A stretch of 64,000 nucleotides of DNA from Limnanthes douglasii subsp. nivea. Lineage: Eukaryota > Streptophyta > Magnoliopsida > Brassicales > Limnanthaceae. Numbering within the stretch: position 1 is the stretch's first letter; the number at the start of each line of letters is the position of its first letter. Location: the NCBI GenBank assembly GCA_036936605.1, contig JAUPFV010000001.1, positions 119,668,771 to 119,732,770 of the forward strand, given 5' to 3'. The position numbers and the translations under genes were made by a program. The notes under the pieces are model-generated. The model was not told where the DNA came from. It ran no database searches and was given only the letters and a program-made list of their open reading frames with translations. Shown piece by piece: positions 34,482-45,573 of the stretch.

Positions 34482-35205
34482 CTGGCTGGCTAAATGGATG
34501 CTTCGTTGCAAGCAAAAGGTCGAGGTCAATCAGAGAAATGCTCCGGCTGAGCTTCTATCTATCGTTCTCCTTGAAGAACTGGGTATTGGATACGTCAATG
34601 CTGGATCAGACTATTTTTTTCTTCGATTATCTAGGTTTGATGTTGAGTATCTTTCCGATTTCTGGGTTGATGTCGCTTTGGCCTTTGATCGGAAAATCTT
34701 TCCGGCATCTTCTAGCTACTCTTTGGGAAGCTGTTTTGTTTTAGTACTAATTTATGAATTTAGGGTTAGGTTTAATCCTAACTTTCTATTTTTGTTGTAA
34801 TTTTGCGCAAGTATTAATAAAAGTCTCAGTTTTGTGCAAAAATAAAGTAAAATCACGTTATAATATTTGTTACATATATAAAAAGAATTTTTTTTTAATA
34901 ATTATAATATAGTGGCTGATATTAATCACCGTATAATATACTTTTTGTTCATAAAATAAAATTATTAAATATTTTAACATTTTAATATTATATAGGAAAG
35001 GGACAGAAAAATTCAAAATTATTTTTGAACTAAAATAAAATGAATTTTTAGTTTTAGGAAGGAAAAAAGGGTAATTTTCACTTAAAAATTTAGTTTTGGA
35101 TCTTATTTTTTAACCCATCTTTCTCCTGTTAATCGATAAAGAACTCAAAAGATAAACAACATTTAGTCGACCCGATAAAAGCCTTTACAAGACGGGCTTA
35201 TAAAA

Positions 35206-35253
35206 TTGGCCCAATTTCGCTTCTAATACTAAGCTTGTTGGGGTTTTAGGGTT
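35206..35253 (+). promoter_or_regulatory. Promoter motifs of the CCDC137-like gene
   Basis: TTGGCCCAATT at 35206-35216 contains GGCCCA, the reverse of the TGGGCC/Y site-II motif, and TTTTAGGGTT at 35244-35253 resembles a telobox. In plants this pair is common upstream of ribosomal-protein and ribosome-biogenesis genes. Both lie within 65 bp of the start codon. Motif match only. Confidence 0.5.
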
Positions 35254-35266
35254 CTTCGTCAGAGAG

Positions 35267-37115
35267 ATGGGAGGAAAGGGAAAGAAGAGGAGAGAGAAGA
35301 ACTATCTAGCAGCTCACGGTGGTGACGCAAGGCTTCCTCCGCCACCTGATCTATCAAAACCGGATGCTTTACCCTCTAAACTGCGACTGCTACTGTCCTA
35401 CACTACTCCTCGCGGTTCGCTTACTTCTCTCTTAATAAAACCTGTGAATAAAATATCGTTTTTTTCTCTTTTATTAGTTGCACTTACATGTATCAACTGT
35501 TATTCTTGTTATTGTCTTACAGTGTCACCGAAGGATTCGAAAGACGGTGAAGAGAAGAGTAATCTCTCCGCCAATCCTAAGAAGAAGGTAACTTCATTAT
35601 GTATGTTTGCTTTTTGCGTTGCTTATGAAGGTTTCGATTTTTAATAAGCCCATTAATTGATTGAGTTATATGTGTGATCGGATATTCGAATCAAAACGTA
35701 CTCTTGAAAACAGTTTTACTTGCGGCTTCTGGGTTCTATACTTCGTTTCAATGGCTAAGACTATGAGCTTTTTTGCAGCTGTATGTCACTGGAATGATGC
35801 TCTGGATTTGAATTTAAATCCGTAGTATATCTAATTGTGATATCATCCTAGGTGCTAATGGTATTATCAAGCTTATTTTGTTGAGATACACGGCCAAGAA
35901 AGATGGTTCTTTTTTATAATGCTTATGACCATAACTGACCAAATCTACACATGTTTTAGCTATGCGTCATCCAAATACTGTGATGTAGTTGTGCTGTTTC
36001 GTTTGTTGCCTTATTTGTGTTAAATTGGAAATGTATTACTTACTAGTTGCTACCCTATGTATAATTCCTGCACCTGCAGCGAGGTAAAGGACAGAACGAG
36101 AGCCAGACCGAAGATGCAAAGATAAAGGATGGAAGTGATGATGGCACTATTAGGTCTTCTGATCAAAAGATTAACAGTGATGCACATGTTCATGATGCTG
36201 ATACGGAAAAGAAGAAGAAAAAGAGAAAGAGAAAGCAAGTCAAGGACCTTAGGTTTGAAAAAGTAATGGAGGAATTAGATGGTTCAAAAAGGAAAGAGCG
36301 AAAGAAAGCGTAAGCACCTCACTAGACTCCTTTTTATTTCATTAACCCTTGTACTTTCACTTGTGAAAGTGTCATTGCTGCTGACCAATGAATCAGTTGA
36401 GGTTAAAGTCGCATAGTAACTGGCTAATGTTCACTAGAGTAAATAAAATTAATCTAAGTGCTTAGAATGAATCTGTTTAAGTATTAGATTAAAATTTATC
36501 TAAATTGGCATTAAAAGGTTATTGGTGTAAAGCTTATAGGTAAATTATGCAAGCTTAAAATGAGCACGGAGATAAATAAACTTAGCTTTTTATAAATAGT
36601 TAGCTTGGAAAATGACAATATGAAGTTAAACGAAAAGCTTGCATAGAGAAGAAATCAGAAAAAGATAGCAACCAAAGTGACCTTTTTGTGTATAAGCCAA
36701 TAAATTGAAGAGCACTGAATTAGTATGAAATGATGAAACCTATAATATTTGAAATATATGCAGGTATTGGGAAGCAAAGAAAAATAAGCATAAGAAAGGT
36801 AAAACAGAAGAGAATTTAGGCTTCCCTGGACACGAGAAAATAAGATTTGGCGAAGTGGTACTAGCTCCTCCGAAATTGGTTACAGTTCCAAAGGTATTGT
36901 GCTACAGTTCTTGAATATACTTAACAAAGCCATAAGACTGTAGAAAATAACATAACAATAACTTGCATAAATGTTGGTATGTTTTGCAGGCACCAAAGGC
37001 TGCATATAGTGCTTCCAAAGAGAGACTGCGGTTGCAGGCAATAGAAACTTATCGAAACACAAAAGGATGGTCCTCAAGACCAGGACTACAGCTTCCATCT
37101 GTTCTTCCTATATGA
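35267..37115 (+). CDS. CCDC137-like nuclear/nucleolar protein, five exons
   Basis: Proposed exons: 35267-35414, 35523-35587, 36080-36309, 36764-36893 and 36990-37115. All introns are GT-AG, the phases agree, and the sum is 699 nt (232 residues plus TGA). The product starts MGGKGKKRREKNYLAAHGG, has a lysine/arginine-rich middle (KKKKKRKRKQVKDLRFEKVM) and ends with IRFGEVVLAPPKL and ERLRLQAIETYRNTKGWSSR. The FGEVV.PP and R..AI..YR features recall animal CCDC137, a basic nucleolar/chromosomal protein; exact function in plants is unknown. No stops or frame breaks, unlike everything else in the window. Lies 350 bp right of the tandem array. Confidence 0.8.
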
Positions 37116-38038
37116 ATGAGCCTTTTTCGAACGAAATTTCTTGATCAGAAACATTTTGCATTTGAATTTGTCCATAAGTATGCTGTAAAACTGTTGGGAG
37201 AAGGCAAAAAACGATTATTATTTTCTACTGTGCCAGTCTTAGGTATTTTCAGAGTACCTCCCAATTTCAATTCCTTCAATAATTGTATTAGTTATTAAAT
37301 TAAGATATCATGCAATTCAAATTCTACTTGATACCAATAAAGTACAACATTCAACCTGTTTGGAATCTTAATCGGTACTGAAGAATAGTGGTCTTTCTTC
37401 GATGTTTAAATTATTTAAAGAAAGTTGTAAATTGGAGATAATTGGAACTGAATTTGTATTAAATGGGTTAGGGCTATTCTGTTCATCAATTTGTTTGACC
37501 GATCTAAGAATTTTATCCAACTTTCTCATTTCTTTTCAATCTAAAATATCTACGTATTAGCTACGAACAGTTAGTGATGAAAAAACTATTTTTTTCTAAT
37601 AACAAAAGCCAAACCTTTTAACACAATTTTGAATTTGAATTTGATATCCTTTTATAACCCAAAATTTGCTTGTGAAAAAAGATTTTGTTTTAAACAAAAC
37701 CAAACTCTTAAAAAGAATTATTTATTTAAAACAACGTTAATAATATGAAAAAATTTCAAAATAAACAAATTTTATAGTCGAATTTATTAGTAATTCGATT
37801 GTATATTTTTTGTCAAACTTTAATGTATGCTGACGCGATCAGTATCCACCAGTACATTATCCGGCATTTGTATACCACCGTTGCTCTTATAATGTCATAG
37901 TTTAGTATTCACCCACACATTATTTGTTATCTCTATATCATGGTTGTACATTATTTGGTATCTGTATATCATCGTTCTTAATGCATAACAAAGATGCAAC
38001 ATCCTCGCGTCGTAGATGCACCATTAAAATATGGGTGA
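37116..38038. other. Intergenic, 3' flank of CCDC137-like gene
   Basis: Contains the gene's likely 3' UTR, then AT-rich sequence with no gene. Between about 37850 and 37980 a ~40-bp motif (ACATTATTTGGTATCTGTAT-like) recurs about three times imperfectly. Confidence 0.6.
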
Positions 38039-38047
38039 GGATAAAAA

Positions 38048-38150
38048 GAGAAAAGTATCAGAAAATATCCGCTCAACTATCTTATTACCCGACACTACCC
38101 AAATTTTGGATAGTGTTACTTAATACCTCGACTAATAAATTGGACAAAAA
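38048..38150 (+). repeat. Left terminal inverted repeat of MULE
   Basis: Starts GAGAAAAGTATCAG. Blocks CCGCTCAACTAT, ACTACCCAA and TGTTACTTAAT recur, inverted, at the right end in the same order and spacing. Confidence 0.85.
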
Positions 38151-39080
38151 TACCTCTTGTTTTTATATACTTATTTTTCAGTTCAAACCCACTTTTTCCA
38201 CCTTCCTATCACCCTAAACAAACCCAAATGTCTAATTTTAGAAACGACCAGAAACCGTTCGACTTCGTGATACTCTCTCTCGAACCCAAAACTCCTACAG
38301 CTTCTCACCGTTCGCACCTTCAACGCAATCGCACCGGTCACCGTCTTTTACTCAGTCCAACTCCACACCTTCTTTTCGACAAAGTTATCGTGAAGTCGTC
38401 TCCGACCGGTGAATTTTACAGTGTTTAGAAGTAAACAGGTATGCATTATCGTGGAAAGTGTTTTTTTTTTTGCGTTTTTGACGAATTCGAACCACTATTT
38501 TCTCTTATTTCACGATAGGCGTTGATTTTTATACTGGAATGAAGTATCTACTAACGATAGTTGCTCAGTTTCTGGGTTTATCGTCGAAGACAGGGTAGAA
38601 GTTTAGTTGCATGTAATGCTAATACTTTCTTGAGAACTATTATGTATGTTAGATGTGCATTAGGTAGTTGATTGTTGATTTTGATGTTTGTTCAATAATT
38701 CCCAGATTCCTGCAACGTGCATGTCAAAAGTAGAACAGTTCGCATCCTGATCACCCATTATGCATGCAATTCGCAGCTCGATTAATATTTATGTCGTTTA
38801 TTTACAAACAATTCGCAGCTTGTCATGCGAATTATGTGACATGTTAACTGATAATACATGAATTCGCAACTTGTCATGCGAATTGTCTGTAAAAACAATA
38901 TTCATATATAGGCAATTCGCAGCTTGTCATGCGAATTATGTGACATGTTAACTGATAATACATGAATTCGCAACTTGTCATGCGAATTATTTGTGACAGT
39001 TTAACTGATAATACGTGAAATTCGCAACTTGTGATGCGGAGTTTATGACACTCCAACTGATTTGTGTTTGTGCAGGAAGT
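38151..39080 (+). other. 5' leader and first intron of the Ulp1-like gene
   Basis: The region 38228-38440 looks like a 5' UTR exon ending at a donor (AAACAG/GTATGC near 38439). Intron sequence with a TTCGCA motif cluster follows, and an acceptor TTGTGCAG lies just before ATG 39081. Confidence 0.45.
38735..39045. repeat. TTCGCA/TGCGAA motif cluster A (intron)
   Basis: Seven TTCGCA and four TGCGAA by eye. Several form perfect inverted pairs AATTCGCA-8 nt-TGCGAATT. A ~75-bp block holding two pairs is itself duplicated (about 38809-38885 and 38911-38990). Confidence 0.9.
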
Positions 39081-40139
39081 ATGACAACAAAACCTAGCTA
39101 TTACCGATCAGGGTTGGTGAGCCTTCTGAAGCTACTTAAAGATATGCGTATTACCAGGGCCCACATTGAAGCTGCAAGAAACACACCCTTCTACACACTT
39201 TTGAAAACGGCTTTCGAAATCCGTAATGAGGCAGAGCTGCCAAAGAAAAAATTCGACTCAATCATTCAATATATCATCGAGCAATTCTCTGTTGATAGAG
39301 ACGCCTTTAAGATTGGTAACAAGTTTGTAAAGATAACTGAAAACAATGTGAATGTCATATTCGGGTTGAAGCATGACACCGAGAAAATGCGGTTAACAAA
39401 AACCGGAGCTTTTCACAACAAATATGCACCCGGCGAGGAGGACGAATCAAGGATGATAAAGAAATACTTCATGGGTAAAACTGGCAGGAAAGTAGCAGCT
39501 AGTAATACTAAAACAATAACAAATGCAATTATAAAGGTACGTCTAAAATCGACTTCATCTTTATAAAGCAAGATTTTGTACTTTTCTAACATAGCATGTT
39601 GTCGTTGGTTTTACAGGAGGGTATAGAGAAGGCCATAAACGAAGGAGGGGAGCATGAGTTGGAAGACGTTGCGAGGCTGTTGATACTGTTTTTGTGCTCC
39701 ACCCTATTCTACTCCGTATCTGGAGATATCCTGGGTTGGAGCACGGTTTATTATGTTGAAGACCTCAACAGAATAAACAATTACGACTGGTCTGGATCAA
39801 TACTGTACAAGCTTTGACAGTCTATCAGGAGTTGCTTAGCAATCGAAAAACCTGATAGAGTCGTCGGCTGCGTCGCCCTTGTAATTGTAAGATAGATCTA
39901 TTCAGTATAAAAATTAGTTATGTACATAGCATCTTGTTGATAAAACTTGTCCCTATGCAGCCCTTCATCATGGAGCACACAACAGTCGGCCTTGAGGTAG
40001 CGAAGCCAACCTCGATACCAAGGTTTTTCAAATGGTTGGGATTAGAGTGCCAAGCAACAACCATGACAGTGCTTCTTAGAACACCCTTGCTGGATAATGA
40101 CCAGGTATAAGCTTTATATAGGTATTGAACTGGGGGTGC

Positions 40140-40455
40140 AAACAGTTCGCAGCATATCATGCGTTTTGCTTAGAAAAATGCATCAATCATTTCGCAGCCT
40201 GATATGAATTTTAGTTCGCAGCTTCTTTTTCCACACAGTTCGCATCATATTGTTTACACACATTTCGCAGCTCAGCATGCGTTTTAACAAAATGTTATAA
40301 TAGAACAATGCATCAATCATTTCGCAGCCTGAAATAAATACTTAGTTCGCAGCATATGGCTCACACACAATTCGCAGCTCAGCATGCGAATTCTTTGCAA
40401 CTCTAACATGGATAGAATTCACACAGTTCGCATCATATAATGCGAACTGTTTGTA
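40140..40455. repeat. TTCGCA/TGCGAA motif cluster B (intron)
   Basis: Nine TTCGCA and two TGCGAA between exons ending at 40104 and starting at 40529. A ~125-bp block with ATGCATCAATCATTTCGCAG occurs twice. Confidence 0.9.
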
Positions 40456-41124
40456 AAAAACAATTTGTTTGTCTACACCCTCATACTTTCAAAACAATTT
40501 ATTTACTTACATTGGCCTTTGCTGGTAGGTTTTCGAAGGTCCATTGTGTCTTACCGAGGCTGAAAGTGAAGCTTTCGGAGAACGAGAAGATAATGGAGAT
40601 GCAAAAACCGTTTCCACTTCACCGGAAGAAAGACCAAGGAAGAGGACGAAAAGCACAACATCAAAACCAAGACAAAGGAGACAGGCATCATAAAAAGAAA
40701 CGAATAAGGTGATGTCTCCCAGACCCGAGCAACCAACACCACCCGAGCCAACGATTCCACCACCAAGACTCCCCAAGCAAACGATTCCACCACTACCAAA
40801 AGGAAAATCCAGGCAGGAGCCCGACGACGACGACACAACCAGTATGAGTGAAACAATCGGTGATCCACTGTATCCACTGTATTGCAAGCATCTGTGTCTA
40901 ATGTTGATCAACACCATGCTGATGGAGTACTGCCAGAAGAGAGGGACGATGATGCCAACCATTCACCCATACCGGTACAATCTGCAGAGATGGACATCAT
41001 GGAGACACAGACAGAGAAAGAAAGACACAAGTCTCCTCCGAATGACCCGAAGGAGATAGAAGATGTAAGTGGATGATATGATGATAGCAAACAAATATCA
41101 GGACTCTTTTGTATTCTTGTCCAA

Positions 41125-41260
41125 ACAATTCGCATCTTATGTTGCGAATTGTGTATTCAACTAGTGGATTCGTTATTTTACAATTCGCATGCTGAGCTGC
41201 GAAATGTTTGAAGTGGACACAACAAATATCAGGTCAGCATGCGAATCGTTCGCAACAATG
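41125..41260. repeat. TTCGCA/TGCGAA motif cluster C (intron)
   Basis: Three of each half-motif between exons ending at 41064 and starting at 41317. Confidence 0.85.
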
Positions 41261-41328
41261 ATTATAGTATGCTTAACCCTCCCACCCATTTTTTTTTGGA
41301 ATTTTGTATGAAATAGGAGACCGAAAGA

Positions 41329-41586
41329 CAACAACAACAACAACAACAACAGTAGGAACAAGTTCAACACCAGCAACAACAACAACAACAACACCAACAG
41401 CAACAACAACAACAAAAACAACAACAACAACACCAACACCACCACCAACAACAACACCACCAGCAACAACACCAGCAGCCACAAGTTCAACACGAACAAC
41501 AGCAACAAGAACAACAAGGACAACAAGAACAAGAACAACAACAAGAACAACAAGGACAACAAGAACAACAACAGCAGCAACAAATA
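41329..41586 (+). repeat. CAA/CAG tract encoding poly-glutamine
   Basis: About 85 codons, mostly CAA with some CAG, CAC and GAA, in frame with the Ulp1-like exon (I-A-L-A-K-R-E-R follows). One CAG has become TAG at 41353. Glutamine-rich stretches often mediate protein assembly or transcriptional activation. Confidence 0.9.
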
Positions 41587-42049
41587 GCCTTGGCAAAGAG
41601 AGAAAGGCTAACGCAAGAGATAGCACCTCAAGAGTCGGAACCTGTCCATCCCGGTGAGAAGACAGAACTACTAAGCCAAGAAGGACCATCCTTAGAAGAC
41701 AACACCACATCTGCAGATGCACCTCAAAGACTAACGGTGCTGTCAACAAAGTCAGAATTGCTAAGCCAACGTGAAACTGTAGCACCGGTAACAAATCAAC
41801 TGCAAGCTCCAGAGTCCCATGATAACACAGTAGGTTTACCCGATGCTTTTGTTGATGGTATTTACACTCAAGTTTCACAGACATTTTTAAATGAAATTGA
41901 TAATGTATATTACGATTCTATAATACAACGGTCTTTGGAGAATATGTCGGAGGATGACATTAATGATATCTGCCGACACGATCCAGATCCTATGCCGAAC
42001 AAGTCAACGGCATTGGTTATCGCTGACCGTGCGGTAAGGGCTACTTATA

Positions 42050-42235
42050 ATAATTTCGCATCATAACATGAGATTTGTGTTAGCAAACTGTTTGGGGTAT
42101 TATAAACGACTATCAGGGTATCATGCGAACTGTTCAGTGGAACCTCGAACAGTTCGCATCCTACCCTGATAGATACTATGAAATTTATTCATCTGGAACC
42201 AAACAGTTAGCATGTTAGCATGCGAACTGTTTGAG
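42050..42235. repeat. TTCGCA/TGCGAA motif cluster D (intron)
   Basis: Two of each half-motif, starting exactly at the stop/end of the preceding exon (AATTTCGCATCATAAC). Also has the associated CCTGATAGATAC motif. Confidence 0.8.
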
Positions 42236-43159
42236 GTCGTTGCAATTATAATGACTGACACCCTTCTACTTTTGATTTTTGTTATTTACAAAGCTCGAGC
42301 CCAGTAAAGAGATAGAGGAGCCAAGTTTTACTCTACTAACACTAACACAGCCTCAAGTGGCAGAGGAAGAGGAAGAGTTCATTATAACAGTACGGGAACC
42401 GCCAAAAATGGAATACATCGACTTGCCAAATAAAACAAAAGTAACTGACCGTATCGATGTGGTAGAATACCACAAAATATAGTTAGTTAAAGCCTACGAG
42501 AGCGACACCCCTGATCCAGTGGTATGACAGTTACCAGAGTCCAAATTTACATACAAAATCAGAGTGCAAGCGAGTGATGCGATAACACTACCTTTAGAAC
42601 TGGAGCTGGACGTAAAGGTATCCAATTGTCAACCAATTCTATTTTTAATGTTTCAAATATGTCTTGTATATTTAACATAAATCTACAACTCCATTCTTAG
42701 GTTATCGACGCTTGGATTCGAAAGATGCTTGAAGAACCAGACTTCAAAGTTCCATGCACTAAAGCTAAAGTAGAGCATCATGACACCGTACTGATTTCGG
42801 GCATAACTGCGGTAAGTTTAGCTCATGTAAATTTCAAAGTTTCAGAAAATGTTCTCATTGTAATATACTCTTCCTTGGATGCAACATCAAATGAAAGCAG
42901 GATGGCAAGTAGAAAATTTGGTGGACGCAGCTTTTAGAAAGGGGCCCAAAGACGCCAACATCATCATGGTTCCAGTATGTACCGAGACAAAGGACCAGAT
43001 AAACCACTGGACGTTGCTCGTCATTGACGTCGACGGTAGGTCAATTTCAAACTACAATCCACTTTTGCCTAAGCTGAAAGCCATAGACTACACCACAAGG
43101 ACACCTACACAACTGGTAAATATTCCCAACTATACACTTAAATTTAAACACATTTTAAG

Positions 43160-43380
43160 TATGCATGTTGCGAACTGTGATCGAGATATGCTGCGAAATA
43201 TGAGTAAATCATTTGCTTTTCACAGCCTATCCATAACACATTTCGCAGCATATGATGCGAATCGTTACAAAATGGATTGGATATCAAACAATTCGCACCT
43301 TAGGCTGCGAATCATGTGACATGCCCATGTTGGATTTGTTGTCACACAATCCGCAGCCTAAGGTGCGAATTGTATGGCAC
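43160..43380. repeat. TTCGCA/TGCGAA motif cluster E (intron)
   Basis: Two TTCGCA and five TGCGAA in the intron between the catalytic-His and catalytic-Cys exons. Confidence 0.85.
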
Positions 43381-43789
43381 CAACTGTTGGTGTTTTTTGT
43401 GCTGATTCCTAACACTAATTATTATAAACAGATCAAATATTTGTAGGAGAGAGGATTTTACCTAAATCAAAGACAGGGTGGAAGGTGAAAGTTGAAAGAA
43501 AAATCCCACAACAAATACAAGGCACCCTGGACTGTGGTATTTTTGTCTGTAAATATGCAAGAGATATTATCCAGCATGGATTTGTGCAGACATAATACGA
43601 TGCAGATATGGTCACTCCCTTCTGAGCAGAAATTTTTTATTACTTTTTAAATGACAAAGACCGCATCGCATATGGCTGATTCGATTTAAAACACTATGCT
43701 TTTCCTTGTAAATACATCGGTTGTAATTTTTAGTTTGTTGTGCATACATAAACAAATTATATTTTCAGAAATGTGCATATTCCTTAGCA

Positions 43790-44070
43790 AATAGTTCGCA
43801 TCATACCCCGATATATAAGGGTTGGTTAATATTCGAATAATTCCAACCAAACAATTCGCAGCAAATCCCTGGTATGTCTTAAAAACAGCATACTCATCAA
43901 ACAGTTCGCAGCCTAACCTGATAGATGCTTATTTATCAGTAAATAATTCGCAGCCTAACTTATCAAAAATAGTTCACAGCCTAACCTGATAGATACATAC
44001 TTATCACTACACAAACAGTTCGCAACAAATCCTGGTATACCACATTAAACACAGTTCGCAGCTTGGTGCA
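43790..44070. repeat. TTCGCA motif cluster F (intergenic)
   Basis: Six TTCGCA half-motifs, several followed by CCTAACCTGATAGAT, between the Ulp1-like gene and the small gene. Confidence 0.85.
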
Positions 44071-44229
44071 GAATAAAAAATTCAAAATATAAAGTTCAAG
44101 AATACGAACAGGCTGTGATTTATGCCTTGGTAAACGTTTTCTCCATTGAGCACACAAAAAACAATCTAATCAAGTACATAACCCATTAATTGCTGATTGG
44201 ATATGGAGGTTATGTAATGATTACCTCCT

Positions 44230-44243
44230 TTCCCTATAAATAC
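44230..44243 (+). promoter_or_regulatory. TATA box of the small MULE gene
   Basis: CCCTATAAATACC lies about 85 bp before ATG 44325, followed by an A/T-rich leader, a normal plant core-promoter layout. Confidence 0.55.
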
Positions 44244-44324
44244 CTCTAGTAACCAGAGGCTAATTTTACAACAAACTCTATATTTTTTTAAAAACACCTC
44301 TTGTTCTCTTCGAATTCAAACAGT

Positions 44325-44798
44325 CATGTCTTTTTCCACCATCACAACCACCACCTCATACTCAAACTCTGGTTCACTTGGTTCTCTCGGTGACTCCTGG
44401 TCATCCTTAACCGTTAACTGGAGCGATGAGTTGATCATGCCAACAGTACCACCCCCAGCCCAGTACCTGTCTTTGAATTAGACATGTATGATGACTACTA
44501 CTGTGCTGACTCTCAACCAGTGGAAGTTGTTCCACTGGTTGCTGCTGAACCTCAGCCAGAATAGGTTCCAATACTTACTGTTGCACCTCAGCCAGAAAAG
44601 GTGCAACCTCAGACGGCAGAGGTTCGAAACAACAAAAGGAAGAGGGAAGACGAAGCTGGTCCATCAAGGACAAAAATTTTAAGCATGATGGACGTAGATA
44701 ATGAAGATGAAGAGGAAGTGGAAGAGAAAAAGGCTGTTGATCAGCACAAAGAGGAGAAAGAGGGAAAATATGGTGAAGAATCCTCTACTAACTGCTAG
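44325..44798 (+). pseudogene. Small accessory gene of the MULE (acidic/basic protein), decayed
   Basis: ATG 44325 opens a Ser/Thr-rich start (MSFSTITTTTSYSNSGSLGS) that closes at TAG 44477 in that frame. The adjacent frame continues S-P-V-P-V-F-E-L-D-M-Y-D-D-Y-Y, meets a TAG near 44561, and runs on as EVRNNKRKREDEAGPSRTK (nuclear-signal-like) and an acidic tail (NEDEEEVEEKKAVD) to TAG 44796. One frameshift plus one nonsense would reconcile it into a single ~155-residue protein. I do not recognise it. Own TATA box and position between two motif clusters suggest a genuine third gene of the element rather than chance. Confidence 0.5.
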
Positions 44799-44934
44799 CG
44801 TTGGCTTTTGTTTTTTTATTTTTTGGAATGCAACTAACTAACAGTAGTAGCTTGTAATGATCTTTGTAAACATTTGTTAGTGCATGAAATATTGTAATCC
44901 TCTTTTTTGTAATCCAATTTGTTTACAGACTTTC

Positions 44935-45440
44935 AATCATATAAACGATTCGCATCCTATTACAATTTGCAAATGATTCGCATGTTAACCTGATATATTA
45001 CTTGTTTCCAACCTTACTGAATTTCATGCAATTCGCAGCCTAACATGCGATTTGCAACCCACTGAATATCATGGTATTTTTATTAAAGCACACTTTGCAG
45101 CTTATCATGTGATAAATATCAGGACTTCTGGTTGTTCTCCATTCGCATCATATCTATTTACACAAGCAACCAGGAGTCCTGATATATGTTCTGGTCATAA
45201 TTATCATCCTATCATGCGAAACGTATGCGAATAATTATTGTCATATGTTCTGGTCATAATTCGCAGCCAGAACTCCTGATATTTATTTGAAATGTTTGAT
45301 ATGATTTTACTAACGATTCGTATCCTGGTGAAATTTCACACAAATCGCATGGAAACCTGATAGATGTTTGCAACAATATACCAACATATTGTACACAATT
45401 CGCAACCCCAAATGCGAAATGCTTACAACTCAAAGCACTT
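44935..45440. repeat. TTCGCA/TGCGAA motif cluster G (intergenic)
   Basis: Six TTCGCA and three TGCGAA plus several CCTGATAT/ATATCAGG motifs, between the convergent small gene and the transposase. Confidence 0.85.
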
Positions 45441-45573
45441 AACATTTCGTAACTCTAATAATAGCATTACAATACACAGGAATGTAAAAATGTTTAGTTT
45501 GTTGTACTAACAATAACAGCACTACAAATAAATGTGATCGGCCAACCAGAATTGTCCACAACACGGATTATCC

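Larger units (their letters stand above)
23853..34850 (+). mobile_element. L1-type LINE with nested LTR element, copy 3
   Basis: Target duplications at 23835-23852 and 34851-34868. A 1-bp deletion near 33141 and a 2-bp deletion after the ORF1 ATG are private to this copy. Confidence 0.92.
22718..34920 (+). repeat. 12.2-kb tandem unit, copy 3 (complete, 12,203 bp; last of array)
   Basis: Ends at GTGGCTGAT, after which unique sequence begins (ATTAATCACCGTATAATATA), itself similar to the AT-rich minisatellite TTAATCACGTTATAATAT of the unit. This is the most complete copy: primer site and full PPR fragment are both present. Confidence 0.92.
39081..43679 (+). pseudogene. MULE-borne Ulp1/C48 SUMO-protease-like gene, decayed
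   Basis: Likely exons: 39081-39536, 39617-39887, 39961-40104, 40529-41064, 41317-42065, 42294-42616, 42701-42811, 42877-43115, 43432-43679. The N-terminus (FKIGNKFVKITENNVNVIFG) resembles the DUF1985 region of plant transposon Ulp genes. A poly-glutamine exon follows, then the C48 core: catalytic histidine in NHWTLLVID (codon 43005), YNPL where Asp is usual, and Gln/Cys in PQQIQGTLDCGIFVCKY (Cys codon 43533). Family members remove SUMO from proteins. Breaks: TGA near 39816, TAA near 40691, a frameshift near 40880, TAG at 41353, TAG near 42481, TGA near 42525 and a lost acceptor before 42877. Confidence 0.75.

Noticed and set aside
35267..35644. Single-exon 125-codon protein
   Set aside because: It reads through two introns with good GT-AG borders; the five-exon model gives a family-consistent product.
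41173..41884. Minus-strand open frames rich in Val/Leu and a plus-strand Thr-rich frame over the same stretch
   Set aside because: They are other-frame readings of the CAA/CAG tract, which is in frame with the Ulp1-like exon as poly-glutamine.
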